Below are positions 46,813-56,300 of a stretch of 64,000 bases of DNA, in pieces (the first letter of the stretch is position 1; each line of letters starts with the position of its first letter). The DNA comes from Roseibium polysiphoniae (lineage in GTDB: Bacteria > Pseudomonadota > Alphaproteobacteria > Rhizobiales > Stappiaceae): positions 310,001 to 374,000 of the forward strand of contig NZ_JACYXJ010000006.1 in NCBI RefSeq assembly GCF_014842925.1. Direction: 5' to 3'. The position numbers and the translations under genes were made by a program. The notes under the pieces were generated by a model. It was not told the origin of the DNA. It searched no databases and saw only the letters and a list, made by a program, of their open reading frames with translations.

Positions 46813-47985
46813 TCAGCTCTTGCGCCAGGTCAGCGCAGAGCTCGCCGCATAGTTCCAAACAGCGCCCATGATCGCACCGGCGGTGCCAGCGAACAACCAG
46901 TAGGCCGGATCCTGGTAGATCAGACCTGCCACGCCAACATTTGCAAGAACACCGACGCTGCAAACCGCATAGAAGGTCAAAAGGCCCTGTATGGCCTTGA
47001 TGCCCGTCAGACGGCGATCACGATAGGTCAGCTGATTGTTCAGGAAGAAGTTGGAGGTCATGGCAACGAAGGAGGCTGCAGTCTGCGCCAGATTAAACCC
47101 GTAGTCACCGACAACCAGGAACAAGCGAAGCGCGATGAGATGCACAACCAGCCCACTGGCGCCAACCAGGCCGAACATCAGAAACCTGACGGAAATGGCA
47201 TTGCCAAAATATTTGGCCAGCAAGAGCCCAAAATAGTCCAGGGTCACCAGCGTATCCAGCTTGCTCTCGCCGTGCTGCCGCTCCCGAAAGGTGAATGGCA
47301 GTTCCTTGATCCGGAGCCGTCCGCCAAAGCTCGACACGATATCGAGCAAGATCTTGAAGCCCTGCGCCGAAAGCCTTGGCGCAATTTCTTCGGCTTTCTC
47401 GCGCCGGATCATGAAAAATCCGCTCATCGGGTCGCTGAGGGAAACGTTCAACAGCTTCTGTGCAAGAGAGTTGGCAATGTTGGAGCCCCAGGCACGGAAC
47501 TTGGAAAGGCCCTCACCTATGGTCCCGCCTTCGACCTTTCGGCTGGCCACCACGAGATCAGTTTCGCCGTGCTTCAGTTCCGCCAACATCTCAGGTAACA
47601 GCGCTTCGTCATGCTGCAAATCAGCATCCATGACAGCTACATAATCCGCGGAGCTGGCAAGCATGCCTTCGATGCAGGCGCCCGACAATCCGCGTCGACC
47701 AATACGCCTGATGACACGTACCCGCGGGTCCTGTCGGGCCAGCACTCGCGCAGCTTCTGTTGTTCCATCGGGCGAATTGTCGTCGACAACGATAGCCTCC
47801 CAATCGATGCCATCGAGCGTTTCATGCAGCAACTCGATCAGGATCGGCACGTTTTGCGCTTCATTGAACGTCGGCAGAACGATGCTCAATTCGGCGGCGC
47901 GTGGCATCGCGTCAGCAAGGTCTGCCGGAGCCACCTTGCCTGCTCCATCGAGCTTCCTCAGTTCTGCTGCACTTTCCATCGACAC
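46813..47985 (-). CDS. GT2 dolichol-phosphate-mannose-synthase-like / GtrA fusion
   Basis: A 390-residue protein. The N-terminal GT2 domain (about 30-260) has the IVLPTFNEAQNVPIL start, the nucleotide-binding DDNSPDGT, the DADLQHDE metal motif and the conserved NPMSG-like loop (LSDPMSGFFMIRRE). It should charge undecaprenyl phosphate with a sugar. The C-terminal GtrA domain (about 275-390) adds four transmembrane helices that may flip or hold the lipid-linked sugar. Start GTG 47985 is used, and ATG 47979 is an alternative. The ORF ends 10 bases before the GT39 gene, so donor synthesis and transfer are encoded together. Confidence 0.93.
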   Translation of the reverse strand: MSMESAAELRKLDGAGKVAPADLADAMPRAAELSIVLPTFNEAQNVPILIELLHETLDGIDWEAIVVDDNSPDGTTEAARVLARQDPRVRVIRRIGRRGLSGACIEGMLASSADYVAVMDADLQHDEALLPEMLAELKHGETDLVVASRKVEGGTIGEGLSKFRAWGSNIANSLAQKLLNVSLSDPMSGFFMIRREKAEEIAPRLSAQGFKILLDIVSSFGGRLRIKELPFTFRERQHGESKLDTLVTLDYFGLLLAKYFGNAISVRFLMFGLVGASGLVVHLIALRLFLVVGDYGFNLAQTAASFVAMTSNFFLNNQLTYRDRRLTGIKAIQGLLTFYAVCSVGVLANVGVAGLIYQDPAYWLFAGTAGAIMGAVWNYAASSALTWRKS

Positions 47986-48356
47986 GCGTGCTCCGCTTTC
48001 TTCATTCGTTTCTGCGGCAGGACCGCAGTTTTATCGCGCTTTAAAAGTGCGCGGACCATAACTTTGCAGACCGGGAATGCAAGCAACCCCGTGTCCTGGT
48101 CATGCGATATCGGCGGCCGAGCAATTTAACTCTCAAATGCCGCTCGCGATGGGCCAAGGCAGCTTCTGCCGTTCTCCGGCAAGGTGATTGCACAAACTCA
48201 TTACTTTTCCGTATGGCCCCTAAGGCCTGAGTATGTCCTAAACTTGCCCTACCCTCCTGTTTCGTCTAGGACACCCGGGAAATTGTCGCCTGTGCTGCGG
48301 TCCAGTTCATGGACCTGTTCGGCCGGGCGTAGCACCTCGCCAGGACTGACGCATCA
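47986..48356. other. Divergent gap between GT2-GtrA and hisS
   Basis: About 370 bases, no gene seen. It holds a 6-base hairpin CTGCGG-CAGGA-CCGCAG followed by TTTT (48012-48032) and an imperfect CGCGC/GCGCG repeat (48035-48053). Both divergent promoters must lie here. None is unambiguous. Confidence 0.45.
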
Positions 48357-49904
48357 ATGGCCAAGAAACCGAACAAATTAAAAGCCCGCTTGCCGCGTGG
48401 TTTTGTGGATCGCTCCGCTGCAGAAATCAGGGCGGCGGACGAGATGATCGGTAAGATCCGCGAGGTCTACGAACGCTACGGGTTCGACCCGATCGAGACA
48501 CCGGCCTTTGAATATACGGACTGCCTTGGCAAATTCCTGCCAGACACTGACCGGCCCAATGCCGGTGTGTTTTCAGTTCAGGACGACGATGAACAGTGGA
48601 TGAGCTTGCGGTACGATCTGACCGCCCCCCTTGCTCGGCACGTCTCTGAAAACATCAATGAAATCCAAATGCCCTACCGCACCTATCGCGCTGGTTGGGT
48701 GTTCCGCAACGAAAAGCCCGGCCCCGGGCGATTCCGGCAATTCATGCAGTTTGACGCCGACACGGTCGGAGCACCAAGTGTCCAGACTGACGCTGAAATG
48801 TGCATGATGATGGCCGATGCCATGGAAGCCCTCGGGATCCCTCGTGGTCAATACGTGATCCGGGTAAACAACCGTAAGGTTCTTGACGGTGTCATGGAAG
48901 CCATCGGGCTTGGCGGCGAAGACGACGCCGAACGCCGTCTGACCGTTTTGCGGGCGATGGATAAATACGACAAGTTCGGCGCAGAAGGCGTTCGCTTGCT
49001 TCTGGGCGCTGGACGCAAGGACGAGAGCGGCGACTTCACGGCAGGGGCGAGCCTGTCCGACATGGCAATCGACGCCATCATCGAGATCCTGGAAGCCTCC
49101 GCGATCGATGATCTGATCGACTACACCAATGATCTGACTTTCAAGACAGCCGCGCTTTCCAAATTCGCGATCAACGAGAGTTTTGATGCGGGCTTTCGGG
49201 AACTCAAGCTGATCTCGGATCTGGTCAAATCCGGCGGTTACATGTCAGATCGTATCTCTATCGATCCATCGGTCGTCCGTGGCCTCGAATATTACACCGG
49301 GCCCGTTTATGAGGCAGAGCTTCTCTTCGACGTAAAAAACGAAAAGGGTGAAGTCGTCCAGTTCGGTTCCGTCGGAGGCGGCGGGCGCTATGATGGTCTC
49401 GTCAAGCGCTTCACAGGCCGCGATGTGCCAGCCACCGGCTTTTCCATTGGCGTCTCGCGTTTGATGAGTGCGCTCAAGAACCTCGGCAAGCTTGATGTTG
49501 AGGATGCTATCGCTCCGGTTCTCGTCACAGTTATGGACGGAGATGCCGAGGCACTCGGGCGCTATCAGAAAATGACCCAGGATCTCCGTGCTGCGGGCAT
49601 TCGCGCCGAGATGTATCAGGGCAATTGGAAGAAATTCGGCAACCAGTTGAAATATGCCGACCGCAGAGACTGCCCGATCGCGATCATTCAAGGCTCGGAC
49701 GAGCGGGACGCGGGAGAGCTACAGATCAAGGACCTAATCGAGGGCGCGCGACTTGCGTCAGAAGCGACCGATGTCGACAACATCACGTGGCGCGAAAGCC
49801 GCCCGGCGCAGATCACGATCAAGACGGACGATCTGGTCCAGACCGTTCGCACCTTGCTTGACCAGCAGGCTGAAGATCGCAGACGCCTGTCGGGAGAAGT
49901 TTGA
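48357..49904 (+). CDS. hisS: Histidyl-tRNA synthetase
   Basis: HisRS charges tRNA-His. The 515-residue class II enzyme has motif 1 around [15 protein letters not shown], motif 2 with [20 protein letters not shown], and the histidine-specific [15 protein letters not shown] (HisA-like) block. Motif 3 lies in GGGGRYDGL. The C-terminal anticodon-binding domain follows from about residue 400. ATG 48357 follows AGGA at a rather long distance. It is first in a hisS-hisZ-hisG unit, with 2 bases to hisZ, so tRNA charging and histidine synthesis share a transcript. Confidence 0.97.
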   Translation: MAKKPNKLKARLPRGFVDRSAAEIRAADEMIGKIREVYERYGFDPIETPAFEYTDCLGKFLPDTDRPNAGVFSVQDDDEQWMSLRYDLTAPLARHVSENINEIQMPYRTYRAGWVFRNEKPGPGRFRQFMQFDADTVGAPSVQTDAEMCMMMADAMEALGIPRGQYVIRVNNRKVLDGVMEAIGLGGEDDAERRLTVLRAMDKYDKFGAEGVRLLLGAGRKDESGDFTAGASLSDMAIDAIIEILEASAIDDLIDYTNDLTFKTAALSKFAINESFDAGFRELKLISDLVKSGGYMSDRISIDPSVVRGLEYYTGPVYEAELLFDVKNEKGEVVQFGSVGGGGRYDGLVKRFTGRDVPATGFSIGVSRLMSALKNLGKLDVEDAIAPVLVTVMDGDAEALGRYQKMTQDLRAAGIRAEMYQGNWKKFGNQLKYADRRDCPIAIIQGSDERDAGELQIKDLIEGARLASEATDVDNITWRESRPAQITIKTDDLVQTVRTLLDQQAEDRRRLSGEV

Positions 49905-49906
49905 CG

Positions 49907-51058
49907 ATGCCGCAGAGCAGCCTGACGACTGATGACATTGAAACGGTGCTGGCACTTTTTAAGGATGCCGGCCATGACAAAGTCTCACCGCCAATCCTCC
50001 AGCCTGCCGACGTCTTCCTGGACCTTGTGGGCGAGGACATTCGTCGCCGTCTGTTCTTGACCAATGGGACGGATGGCGAGGACCTTTGTCTGCGTCCGGA
50101 TTTCACGATCCCTGTATGCCGCTTGCACCTGGAAAACGGCGCCGCAGCACGACAAGCCGCTTATTGCTATCATGGCCCGGTCTTTCGCCAGCGCGCAGAC
50201 GGCCTCGGCGAGATACCCCAAATCGGGGCTGAGAGCCTGGCACGGGACGATTTTGTCGCTGCTGACGCCGACATGCTTGCCCTATCGGTCAAGGCAGTGA
50301 ACCAGTTCGGCCTCAGCGATCTGGATATCCGCATCGGGGACGAGACGCTTTTCGTCGAGGTCCTGAAAGGCCTTGATCTGCCCGTCGTCTGGCAGCGCCG
50401 GCTTCGGGACCTGTTTGGTGATACGGAAAAGCTCTCGGAAGCGCTCAGCCGAATGGCTGGCGGCGAGGCGAACAAGGATGATGAGCGGCGCGACGTTCGT
50501 CTCGGCTTTCTCTCTGCGCTAGAAGGTGCACACCCGACTGAAGCCCATGCAGTCGTCGAAGACCTTCTGTCCATCGCCGGGATTTCTGCCGTCGGCGGCC
50601 GTACGGCTGGCGAGATTGCCGACCGCTTTCTTGAGCAGGCCCAGCTGGCAAGCGGAGCCGGATCGAACCCGAAAGCCGCAGAAATCCTGAGACGCTATCT
50701 CGCCATAAGCGGCCCTGCGGACACAGCGGCCCGCGAACTGGAAACCTTTGCGGCAGAGACTGGCATAGACCTTTCCGAACCTATCGCCAGTTTCCGGGCC
50801 CGGCTTGACGCCTTGGCTGCCAAGGGGCTCGCAACACAAACGCTGACATTTGCGGCCGACTTTGGTCGTCGCCTCGACTATTACTCGGGCTTCGTCTTCG
50901 AGATTCATGGCCTCAACAGCCCTTCAGACGAACAGCTGGTGGGCGGCGGACGCTACGACAAACTGGTGCAACTGCTAGGCGCGGAGACCGAGGTGCCCGC
51001 CATCGGCTTCTCTCTGTGGCTTGACCGCATTGCCAAGATTAAGGGAGCCGGCGCATGA
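49907..51058 (+). CDS. hisZ: ATP phosphoribosyltransferase regulatory subunit
   Basis: HisZ is a catalytically inactive HisRS paralogue that forms an octamer with HisG and makes it responsive to histidine. ATG 49907 is used, as the frame opens only at a TTG two codons earlier. The 383-residue protein keeps the HisRS-like core: [16 protein letters not shown] (motif 2 region), [12 protein letters not shown] and a C-terminal [13 protein letters not shown] with GGGRYDKL. It lacks the anticodon-binding domain. The hisG start overlaps its stop by 4 bases, which fits a stoichiometric complex. Confidence 0.95.
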   Translation: MPQSSLTTDDIETVLALFKDAGHDKVSPPILQPADVFLDLVGEDIRRRLFLTNGTDGEDLCLRPDFTIPVCRLHLENGAAARQAAYCYHGPVFRQRADGLGEIPQIGAESLARDDFVAADADMLALSVKAVNQFGLSDLDIRIGDETLFVEVLKGLDLPVVWQRRLRDLFGDTEKLSEALSRMAGGEANKDDERRDVRLGFLSALEGAHPTEAHAVVEDLLSIAGISAVGGRTAGEIADRFLEQAQLASGAGSNPKAAEILRRYLAISGPADTAARELETFAAETGIDLSEPIASFRARLDALAAKGLATQTLTFAADFGRRLDYYSGFVFEIHGLNSPSDEQLVGGGRYDKLVQLLGAETEVPAIGFSLWLDRIAKIKGAGA

Positions 51059-52017
51059 GCAAGCTGACCATCGCGATCCCCTCCAAGGGCCGTCTTCAGG
51101 AAAACACCCATTCGTTTTTCGGCCGCGCAGGCTTAAAAATACTTCAGCCGGGTGGCGCGCGGAATTACCGTGGCGCCGTCAAAGGGTTACCTGACGTCGA
51201 GATCGCCTTTCTATCGGCGTCAGAGATCGCCCGCGAACTCTCTGACGGCACGGTGCACTTCGGCATCACCGGACTGGATCTGGTTCACGAAAACATCGCC
51301 GCGCCGGAAAAAACAGTTCACATTGTCACGCCCTTGGGTTTTGGCTCTGCCGACGTCGTGGTCGCCGTTCCCAAAGCCTGGATCGATGTCGAGACCATGT
51401 CTGATCTTGGCGATGTTGCATCCGATTTCAGAAACCGGCACGGCCGTCGCCTTCGTGTCGCAACCAAATACGTCAACCTGACCCGGGCGTTCTTTGCGAG
51501 CCACGGCATAGCTGATTACCGTATCGTGGAGAGCGCAGGCGCGACGGAGGGTGCACCTGCAGCTGACGCCGCAGAGTTGATTGTCGACATCACCACCACC
51601 GGCTCGACGCTTCAGGCCAACAATCTGAAAATCCTTACAGACGGCGTTATCCTGAAGAGCCAGGCGCATCTTGTGGCGTCGCTGAGTGCTGACTGGAGCG
51701 ATACCGCTCTCGCAGGTGCCAAAGCGATTCTAGACCGGGTGGCTGCGGAAGAGAAAGCGCGGGACAACCGTGTTCTAAAGGCCGCGATTTCTGATCGCGG
51801 TGCAGCGCTGGAAGCCCTTTCCAAAATCGCCAGCGTCCAGCCTTTCGGGAACAATGAAGGCCAAATGCTTGGCGTTCTTTGTCCGAAAGACAGTGTCGCC
51901 GATTGTGCAAGGTGCCTCATTGAGCATGGCGCAGACACTGTGACGGTAGAGACTCTGGAGTATGTTTTCACAAAGGAAAACAGCCTCTTCAGTCCATTGG
52001 CCGAAAAGCTGTCTTAA
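51055..52017 (+). CDS. hisG: ATP phosphoribosyltransferase catalytic subunit with C-terminal extension
   Basis: HisG condenses ATP and PRPP, the first step of histidine synthesis. The core shows [11 protein letters not shown], the GITGLDLV and ADVVVAVP strands and the PRPP loop EIVDxxxTGxTL ([14 protein letters not shown]). At 320 residues it is clearly longer than the short HisZ-dependent type (about 210-230) and nearer the long type. The last 90 or so residues (from [12 protein letters not shown], containing [16 protein letters not shown]) do not match the usual long-form regulatory domain clearly to me. It is nevertheless encoded with hisZ. The stop converges on tag. Confidence 0.93.
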   Translation: MSKLTIAIPSKGRLQENTHSFFGRAGLKILQPGGARNYRGAVKGLPDVEIAFLSASEIARELSDGTVHFGITGLDLVHENIAAPEKTVHIVTPLGFGSADVVVAVPKAWIDVETMSDLGDVASDFRNRHGRRLRVATKYVNLTRAFFASHGIADYRIVESAGATEGAPAADAAELIVDITTTGSTLQANNLKILTDGVILKSQAHLVASLSADWSDTALAGAKAILDRVAAEEKARDNRVLKAAISDRGAALEALSKIASVQPFGNNEGQMLGVLCPKDSVADCARCLIEHGADTVTVETLEYVFTKENSLFSPLAEKLS

Positions 52018-52042
52018 GGGTCGCACCGGGTCTCGAAAACTG

Positions 52043-52702
52043 TCACTTGGGACGAGGGAAAACCGCGCGCGCCTGTTCCACCGGCGCGCGTCGGCAGCAG
52101 CCTTCGAGGTGATCGTTGACCATTCCCATCGACTGCATGAAAGCATAGATGGTTGTCGGACCTACAAAGCTCCACCCGCGTTTCTTGAGATCCTTGGACA
52201 TTGCAACGCTTTCGGGCGAAGTTGTGAACGTCCTTGCCACAGCATAATCAAGATGTTCCGGGCGGGTATCAGCCGCAGCTTCATAGCGCCACACGTAGGC
52301 TGCCAGGGACCCAAATTCGGACCGCAGCTCCAAGGCTCTCTTAGCGTTGTTGATGACGGATTCAATTTTCTTGCGGTGTCGGACGATGCCCTTGTCGAGA
52401 AGACAGCGTTCAACATCTTCTTCGGTGAAGTCCGCCACCCTCTCGAAATCGAAACCGGCAAATGCCGCGCGAAATGACTCTCGTTTGCGCAGGATCGTTA
52501 GCCAGGACAAGCCCGCTTGAAAGCCCTCGAGACAGATTTTCTCGAACAACCTGATATCGCCGCCGACCGGCTGGCCCCATTCCTCGTCATGATAGCGGCG
52601 ATAATCCTCCAGGCCGCCATGCCACGAACAGCGATATAATCCGTCATCGCCCTGAATAAGGCCCATTTCATCATCGCTTGCCATTGGAAGGCTTACCCGC
52701 AT
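52043..52702 (-). CDS. tag: DNA-3-methyladenine glycosylase I
   Basis: Tag removes 3-methyladenine from DNA. The 219-residue protein has the family start YRCSWHG, EDYRRYHDEEWGQPV, an FQAGLSWLTIL helix and the zinc-site end MVNDHLEGCCRR (His and Cys ligands, with the N-terminal Cys and His). ATG 52702 is used, and ATG 52684 and 52666 are alternatives. It converges on hisG with a gap of about 25 bases. Confidence 0.94.
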   Translation of the reverse strand: MRVSLPMASDDEMGLIQGDDGLYRCSWHGGLEDYRRYHDEEWGQPVGGDIRLFEKICLEGFQAGLSWLTILRKRESFRAAFAGFDFERVADFTEEDVERCLLDKGIVRHRKKIESVINNAKRALELRSEFGSLAAYVWRYEAAADTRPEHLDYAVARTFTTSPESVAMSKDLKKRGWSFVGPTTIYAFMQSMGMVNDHLEGCCRRAPVEQARAVFPRPK

Positions 52703-52757
52703 TTATTCATGATTTGTTCTTATTGCAGATGATCCAGTGTCCAACAAGAAATAAAAA

Positions 52758-52779
52758 AACCCGGCACTCTGGCCGGGTT
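52758..52779 (-). terminator. Rho-independent terminator after second cheZ
   Basis: AACCCGGC (52758-52765) pairs with GCCGGGTT (52772-52779). A run of seven A on the plus strand, read as T on the minus strand, follows in the direction of transcription. It lies just after the stop of the CheZ-like gene. Confidence 0.9.
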
Positions 52780-52813
52780 CTTGTGGCTTTCCTGGAAGCA
52801 ATCTGAAGATCGA

Positions 52814-53572
52814 TCAGGCAAACAGTGCGTCGATATCGTCCTGAGAGGCAACATCCATATCTGTGTCCAGGGAAGGCCCGTTGAGCAGGGCTGCGTCACC
52901 TTCGGCCAGCTGCTGTTGAACAGCTTCGATTTCCTGAAAGCTCTCGATGCCGCCCCAGATGTCCATCATCTGGATGATGCGGTCTTCGATGAAGCGAAGC
53001 GTACCGACAACCTTGGTGATGCGCTGCCCCGTCAAATCCTGGAAGTTACAGGCTTCAAAGATATGAACGACCCGTTCCTGAATGTCGTTGGCAAGATCAG
53101 AGTCCTGTCCATCCAAACGTGCAGACAGTGTATTGGCCGTCTCATCGATGAATTCGGCCGCGGAAAGAATGCTATCCGTCGCGCCTTCTGTGCCCGACAC
53201 AACGGCGTCGAGCTCATTGGTGACGCGCGTCATGTCCTCACCTTCGGCACCGGTCGTCTGGTGAAGGGTGGCGATTTCTTTCTTGGTCTGCGCGATCGCC
53301 TCATACATCGCGTCAATTTCAGTCTTGAGCTTTGCAGCTTCCGAGAGTTCCTTGCGGAATTCACTCATCATCTTCTGGCTCATAGCCTCAGCGTCCAGCG
53401 CCGGTTCCTGAGATGCTGCCGGGACACCTTTGGCCAGAAGAGCCTTCATCGCGCCGATCTCCGCCATAACCTCCTGGTGGCGGCGCTCTTCCGTCAAGAC
53501 CGGGTCGTTGCTGGAATCAGCGTGCACACGCATCAAGCTTTCCGCCCGAAAGGATCTTTTCACCGCGGCCAT
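52814..53572 (-). CDS. CheZ-family protein (second copy)
   Basis: A 252-residue CheZ-like protein, started at ATG 53572 behind AGAGGA. The frame extends to a TTG at 53596. The catalytic segment FEACNFQDLTGQRITKVV gives Asp179 and Gln183, the pair used by CheZ to position water against CheY-P. It is otherwise helical, with a long N-terminal charged region (about 1-90) that the first copy lacks. The C-terminus ASQDDIDALFA matches the FliM CheY-binding peptide more closely than a typical CheZ tail. It is isolated from other chemotaxis genes and has its own terminator. Whether it acts on the CheY of this window or on another receiver is unknown. Confidence 0.85.
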   Translation of the reverse strand: MAAVKRSFRAESLMRVHADSSNDPVLTEERRHQEVMAEIGAMKALLAKGVPAASQEPALDAEAMSQKMMSEFRKELSEAAKLKTEIDAMYEAIAQTKKEIATLHQTTGAEGEDMTRVTNELDAVVSGTEGATDSILSAAEFIDETANTLSARLDGQDSDLANDIQERVVHIFEACNFQDLTGQRITKVVGTLRFIEDRIIQMMDIWGGIESFQEIEAVQQQLAEGDAALLNGPSLDTDMDVASQDDIDALFA

Positions 53573-53802
53573 ACGTTTTCGTCCTCTTCCCGTCAACTCA
53601 GTCTAGGCTGCTCTGCTAAACACCAGATATAGCCAGCGATGTTTAAAGAATTGTTTTCCCGCCGATATTTATTTTCAAACGGCTAAGTCCATTGATCCCC
53701 TAGGAAAATTCTTGTTCCTAAAGCGCTGACCATTGTCTATGCTTACAATCCCTGTCGCAGGGCATTCGCAACAAGATTTAGTCTCGCTGGCATAAATATT
53801 CG

Positions 53803-54516
53803 ATGCATTGTATCCGCGCTCTTTTCGTTTTTTGTGTGCTTTGGGCCGGCTCTGCGATCTCTTGCAAGGCTCAACCCTTCTCGACGGAGGAATTGCTTTC
53901 AGGGTTCGAAAAAACCGTTTTCGGCCTCGAATACCGTTCCTGGAGCTGGCGTCCCTATCTGGTGAAAAAATTCACGGTCCCCGTGCGTTTCTATGTTCAC
54001 AACCTTGCGCGCAAGAATCGAACGCCCGTTGTGCATCGTTTCCTGAAGGGGCTGAACCGGAAGATCAGGGGGCTGGAAAGCACCTTGGCCTCCACTCCCG
54101 AAACATCCAACTTTCAGATCTTCGTCGTTGACCGGAGACAGTATTCCGACGTCGTCCGCAAGAGCATCTATCGGGACGAGAGCGCCGAAGTCCCCGGACG
54201 CTGTCTGGTGCGTGTCGTTTCGGGGCGGCGTGGCATCAAGCGTTCCGCCGCCGTGATCGTATCCGACGAAGGCGAGTTTCTGTTTCAAAGATGCCTGGTT
54301 GAAGAAGTTCTTCAAGGACTGGGGCCCATGAACGACGACCAATCCCTGTCTCACTCCGTCTTTAACGATACGTCACGACACAGCCGCTTTACGGTCTTCG
54401 ATCAGATCATATTGAACATGCTTTATGATCCTAGGATCAAGCCGGGCATGTCTTCCAAACAGATTGAAACCCTTCTGCCCATTGTGGCACGGGATGCTAA
54501 GCTGGCGGTCTATTAA
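53803..54516 (+). CDS. DUF2927-like exported protein
   Basis: A 237-residue protein with a Sec signal peptide of about 22 residues (ending SCKA). The body resembles the DUF2927 family, in which a glutamate-rich helix and a late acidic-Gln block (CLVEEVLQGLGPMNDD) are typical and have suggested a metalloprotease-like fold. A basic segment (KNRTPVVHRFLKGLNRKIRGL) precedes it. The family assignment is moderate and the function is unknown. It is divergent from the second cheZ gene across 230 bases. Confidence 0.75.
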   Translation: MHCIRALFVFCVLWAGSAISCKAQPFSTEELLSGFEKTVFGLEYRSWSWRPYLVKKFTVPVRFYVHNLARKNRTPVVHRFLKGLNRKIRGLESTLASTPETSNFQIFVVDRRQYSDVVRKSIYRDESAEVPGRCLVRVVSGRRGIKRSAAVIVSDEGEFLFQRCLVEEVLQGLGPMNDDQSLSHSVFNDTSRHSRFTVFDQIILNMLYDPRIKPGMSSKQIETLLPIVARDAKLAVY

Positions 54517-54760
54517 CCAATTCTTCGTCAAAAACACTGTCTTTTCAGAAGCGGAAAGTCAGTCGGGTACGCCCCCCAAGAGCCAGTAACCTTTGGCAAA
54601 CCATGTTCACCAAGCCTTTGCTAACCATGTGATAAATTTCACAATATGGTTACGTTCTGATTCACCAAAATCTTGCTTCTAGGCTCTAGCCTCTTCGTGA
54701 TTGTTTCCAAGTCCGCAGCTCTTGATGCGGGCTTACAGATGAAATGTTGCGAGTACATCC

Positions 54761-55501
54761 ATGAAGCACTTTGGTCATATGGCGAAAGCCGTCGCCGCCG
54801 TTGGGGTTTTTTGCTCTCTGACATTCGGCCCCACTGAGGGAACAGCAGCTGGACGGGCGGCACCTCCGCCCCTTGTCCTGAGCCCAAATCTGACTGAGCC
54901 CTGGATTCTACAGCTCAAACCCAATCGCGCCACGACAGCTCGCAGGGCTCCCGAGGTCAAGCAGCGACGCAGGGGCTGGCTCCGCCCTCAGACCGTTGCA
55001 CGGCGCCAGGCTGCGCCTCAGCCTCAAAGGCAGACACGCACGCCACAGCGCCAAGTCTCTTCGCAATTCTTGCCAACCATCGTGGATTATTCAGGACCGC
55101 ATAAGGCCGGCACGATCGTGATCGACACGAATGAGCGCTACCTCTACCTTGTCCAGCGCGACGGGACTGCACGGCGCTACGGTGTCGGTGTTGGTAAGCC
55201 GGGCTTTGAATGGGCAGGGTCTCACAAAGTGACCCGGAAGGCTCAATGGCCGGATTGGCGGCCGCCTGCAGAAATGCGAAAGCGTCGCCCTGACCTGCCC
55301 AAGTTCATGGAAGGCGGACCAAACAATCCGCTTGGCGCAAGGGCGCTTTACCTTGGCTCAACGCTCTACCGCATTCATGGCTCAAACCAGCCCTGGACCA
55401 TCGGTCATGCGGTTTCTTCTGGCTGCATCCGAATGCGCAATGAGGATGTGACCGACCTCTATAAGCGGGTCGGTGTGGGCACGACAGTCCATGTGATCTA
55501 A
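54761..55501 (+). CDS. L,D-transpeptidase (YkuD family)
   Basis: A 246-residue periplasmic L,D-transpeptidase, which makes 3-3 crosslinks or attaches proteins to peptidoglycan. It has a signal peptide (about 1-30), an Arg/Gln/Pro-rich linker (about 60-105) and the YkuD catalytic domain (from GTIVIDTNERYLYL). The active-site motif is YRIHGSNQPW followed by VSSGCIRM, with the nucleophilic cysteine. The length of the linker and its basic charge suggest contact with cell wall. The ATG follows a 240-base gap after the DUF2927 gene. It ends at a strong terminator. Confidence 0.95.
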   Translation: MKHFGHMAKAVAAVGVFCSLTFGPTEGTAAGRAAPPPLVLSPNLTEPWILQLKPNRATTARRAPEVKQRRRGWLRPQTVARRQAAPQPQRQTRTPQRQVSSQFLPTIVDYSGPHKAGTIVIDTNERYLYLVQRDGTARRYGVGVGKPGFEWAGSHKVTRKAQWPDWRPPAEMRKRRPDLPKFMEGGPNNPLGARALYLGSTLYRIHGSNQPWTIGHAVSSGCIRMRNEDVTDLYKRVGVGTTVHVI

Positions 55502-55517
55502 CGAAATAGTCACTTCT

Positions 55518-55546
55518 AAAACGCCTCGGTCCTGCCGGGGCGTTTT
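55518..55546. terminator. Rho-independent terminator, bidirectional
   Basis: AAAACGCCTCGG (55518-55529) pairs with CCGGGGCGTTTT (55535-55546), one G-T pair, loop TCCTG. It separates the transpeptidase from the convergent DUF1796-like gene. Confidence 0.9.
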
Positions 55547-55549
55547 GAT

Positions 55550-56230
55550 TCAGACCGCGAAGGGCTCGATGTTCTTTCGGCCAAGATAGCTTCGAAAAAG
55601 ACTGCGCCACTGAGACTTGTCGCCGGTCCATTCGCTTTCGTCGGCTTCAAGGATGGTCAACTCGGGTAGGTCCACGCCACCGTGCCGATCTGGATGACTT
55701 ACGATCAAATACTCGCAGGGTCTACCGAGAAATCGATCAACCGCGCGCTGGAGGCGCTCCAGTTCGTCCCGGCGGAAATTCAGATCCGCGATCATTGTAT
55801 CGCGTGCCACCTCATCCAGATTGTTCTGGCTGTTTGAGATGACAAAGACCACTCGAGCCCGATCAGCGAGCCTTTGGAACTTTTCTCTCAGATAGCTGAA
55901 GCGCGACAGATCTTCTGCAAAGTGGGCGTCGATGTCGGCGTCCATACCTTCCTCTCGGAAGTGATGCAGAAATCGCAAGCCATAGGGCTGCCAGGTCGGA
56001 TGGCCGGGGCCTGCCGCGATATCCTGGCGACGAAAGATCGGAAAGCCGTCTTCAAATAACTGCGCCAAGCCCGCAATCGGTGAGATCAGGCCATCGAAAA
56101 AATGCCGTTCGGGGACAAAGTGCTCGCCCAGCGCTTCGCTCAGAATTTCGATGCTGGTTCGAATCTGGCGTGCGCTTTGGCAAGAAACACCAAGGCTTAC
56201 GATTGCGGTGCGTTCACTTCCTGCGGACAT
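55550..56230 (-). CDS. DUF1796-like putative cysteine peptidase
   Basis: A 226-residue soluble protein that resembles the DUF1796 papain-like group. The start IVSLGVSCQSARQIR has the SLGxxC phrase with the presumed catalytic cysteine, followed by FFDGLISP (the family's FDW-L-P). A later VISNSQNN and IVSHPDRHG could supply His/Asn partners. No signal or membrane segment is seen. Function is unknown in the family, and enzymatic activity is only predicted. It follows glcF on the minus strand at about 70 bases and may be at the end of that transcript. Confidence 0.75.
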   Translation of the reverse strand: MSAGSERTAIVSLGVSCQSARQIRTSIEILSEALGEHFVPERHFFDGLISPIAGLAQLFEDGFPIFRRQDIAAGPGHPTWQPYGLRFLHHFREEGMDADIDAHFAEDLSRFSYLREKFQRLADRARVVFVISNSQNNLDEVARDTMIADLNFRRDELERLQRAVDRFLGRPCEYLIVSHPDRHGGVDLPELTILEADESEWTGDKSQWRSLFRSYLGRKNIEPFAV

Positions 56231-56300
56231 GTCAAAGGGTCAGCCGAATTTGTCATATTGCTGCTGGCAGCCTGGAATGGAATTGCCCTTGAGAGCTCGT

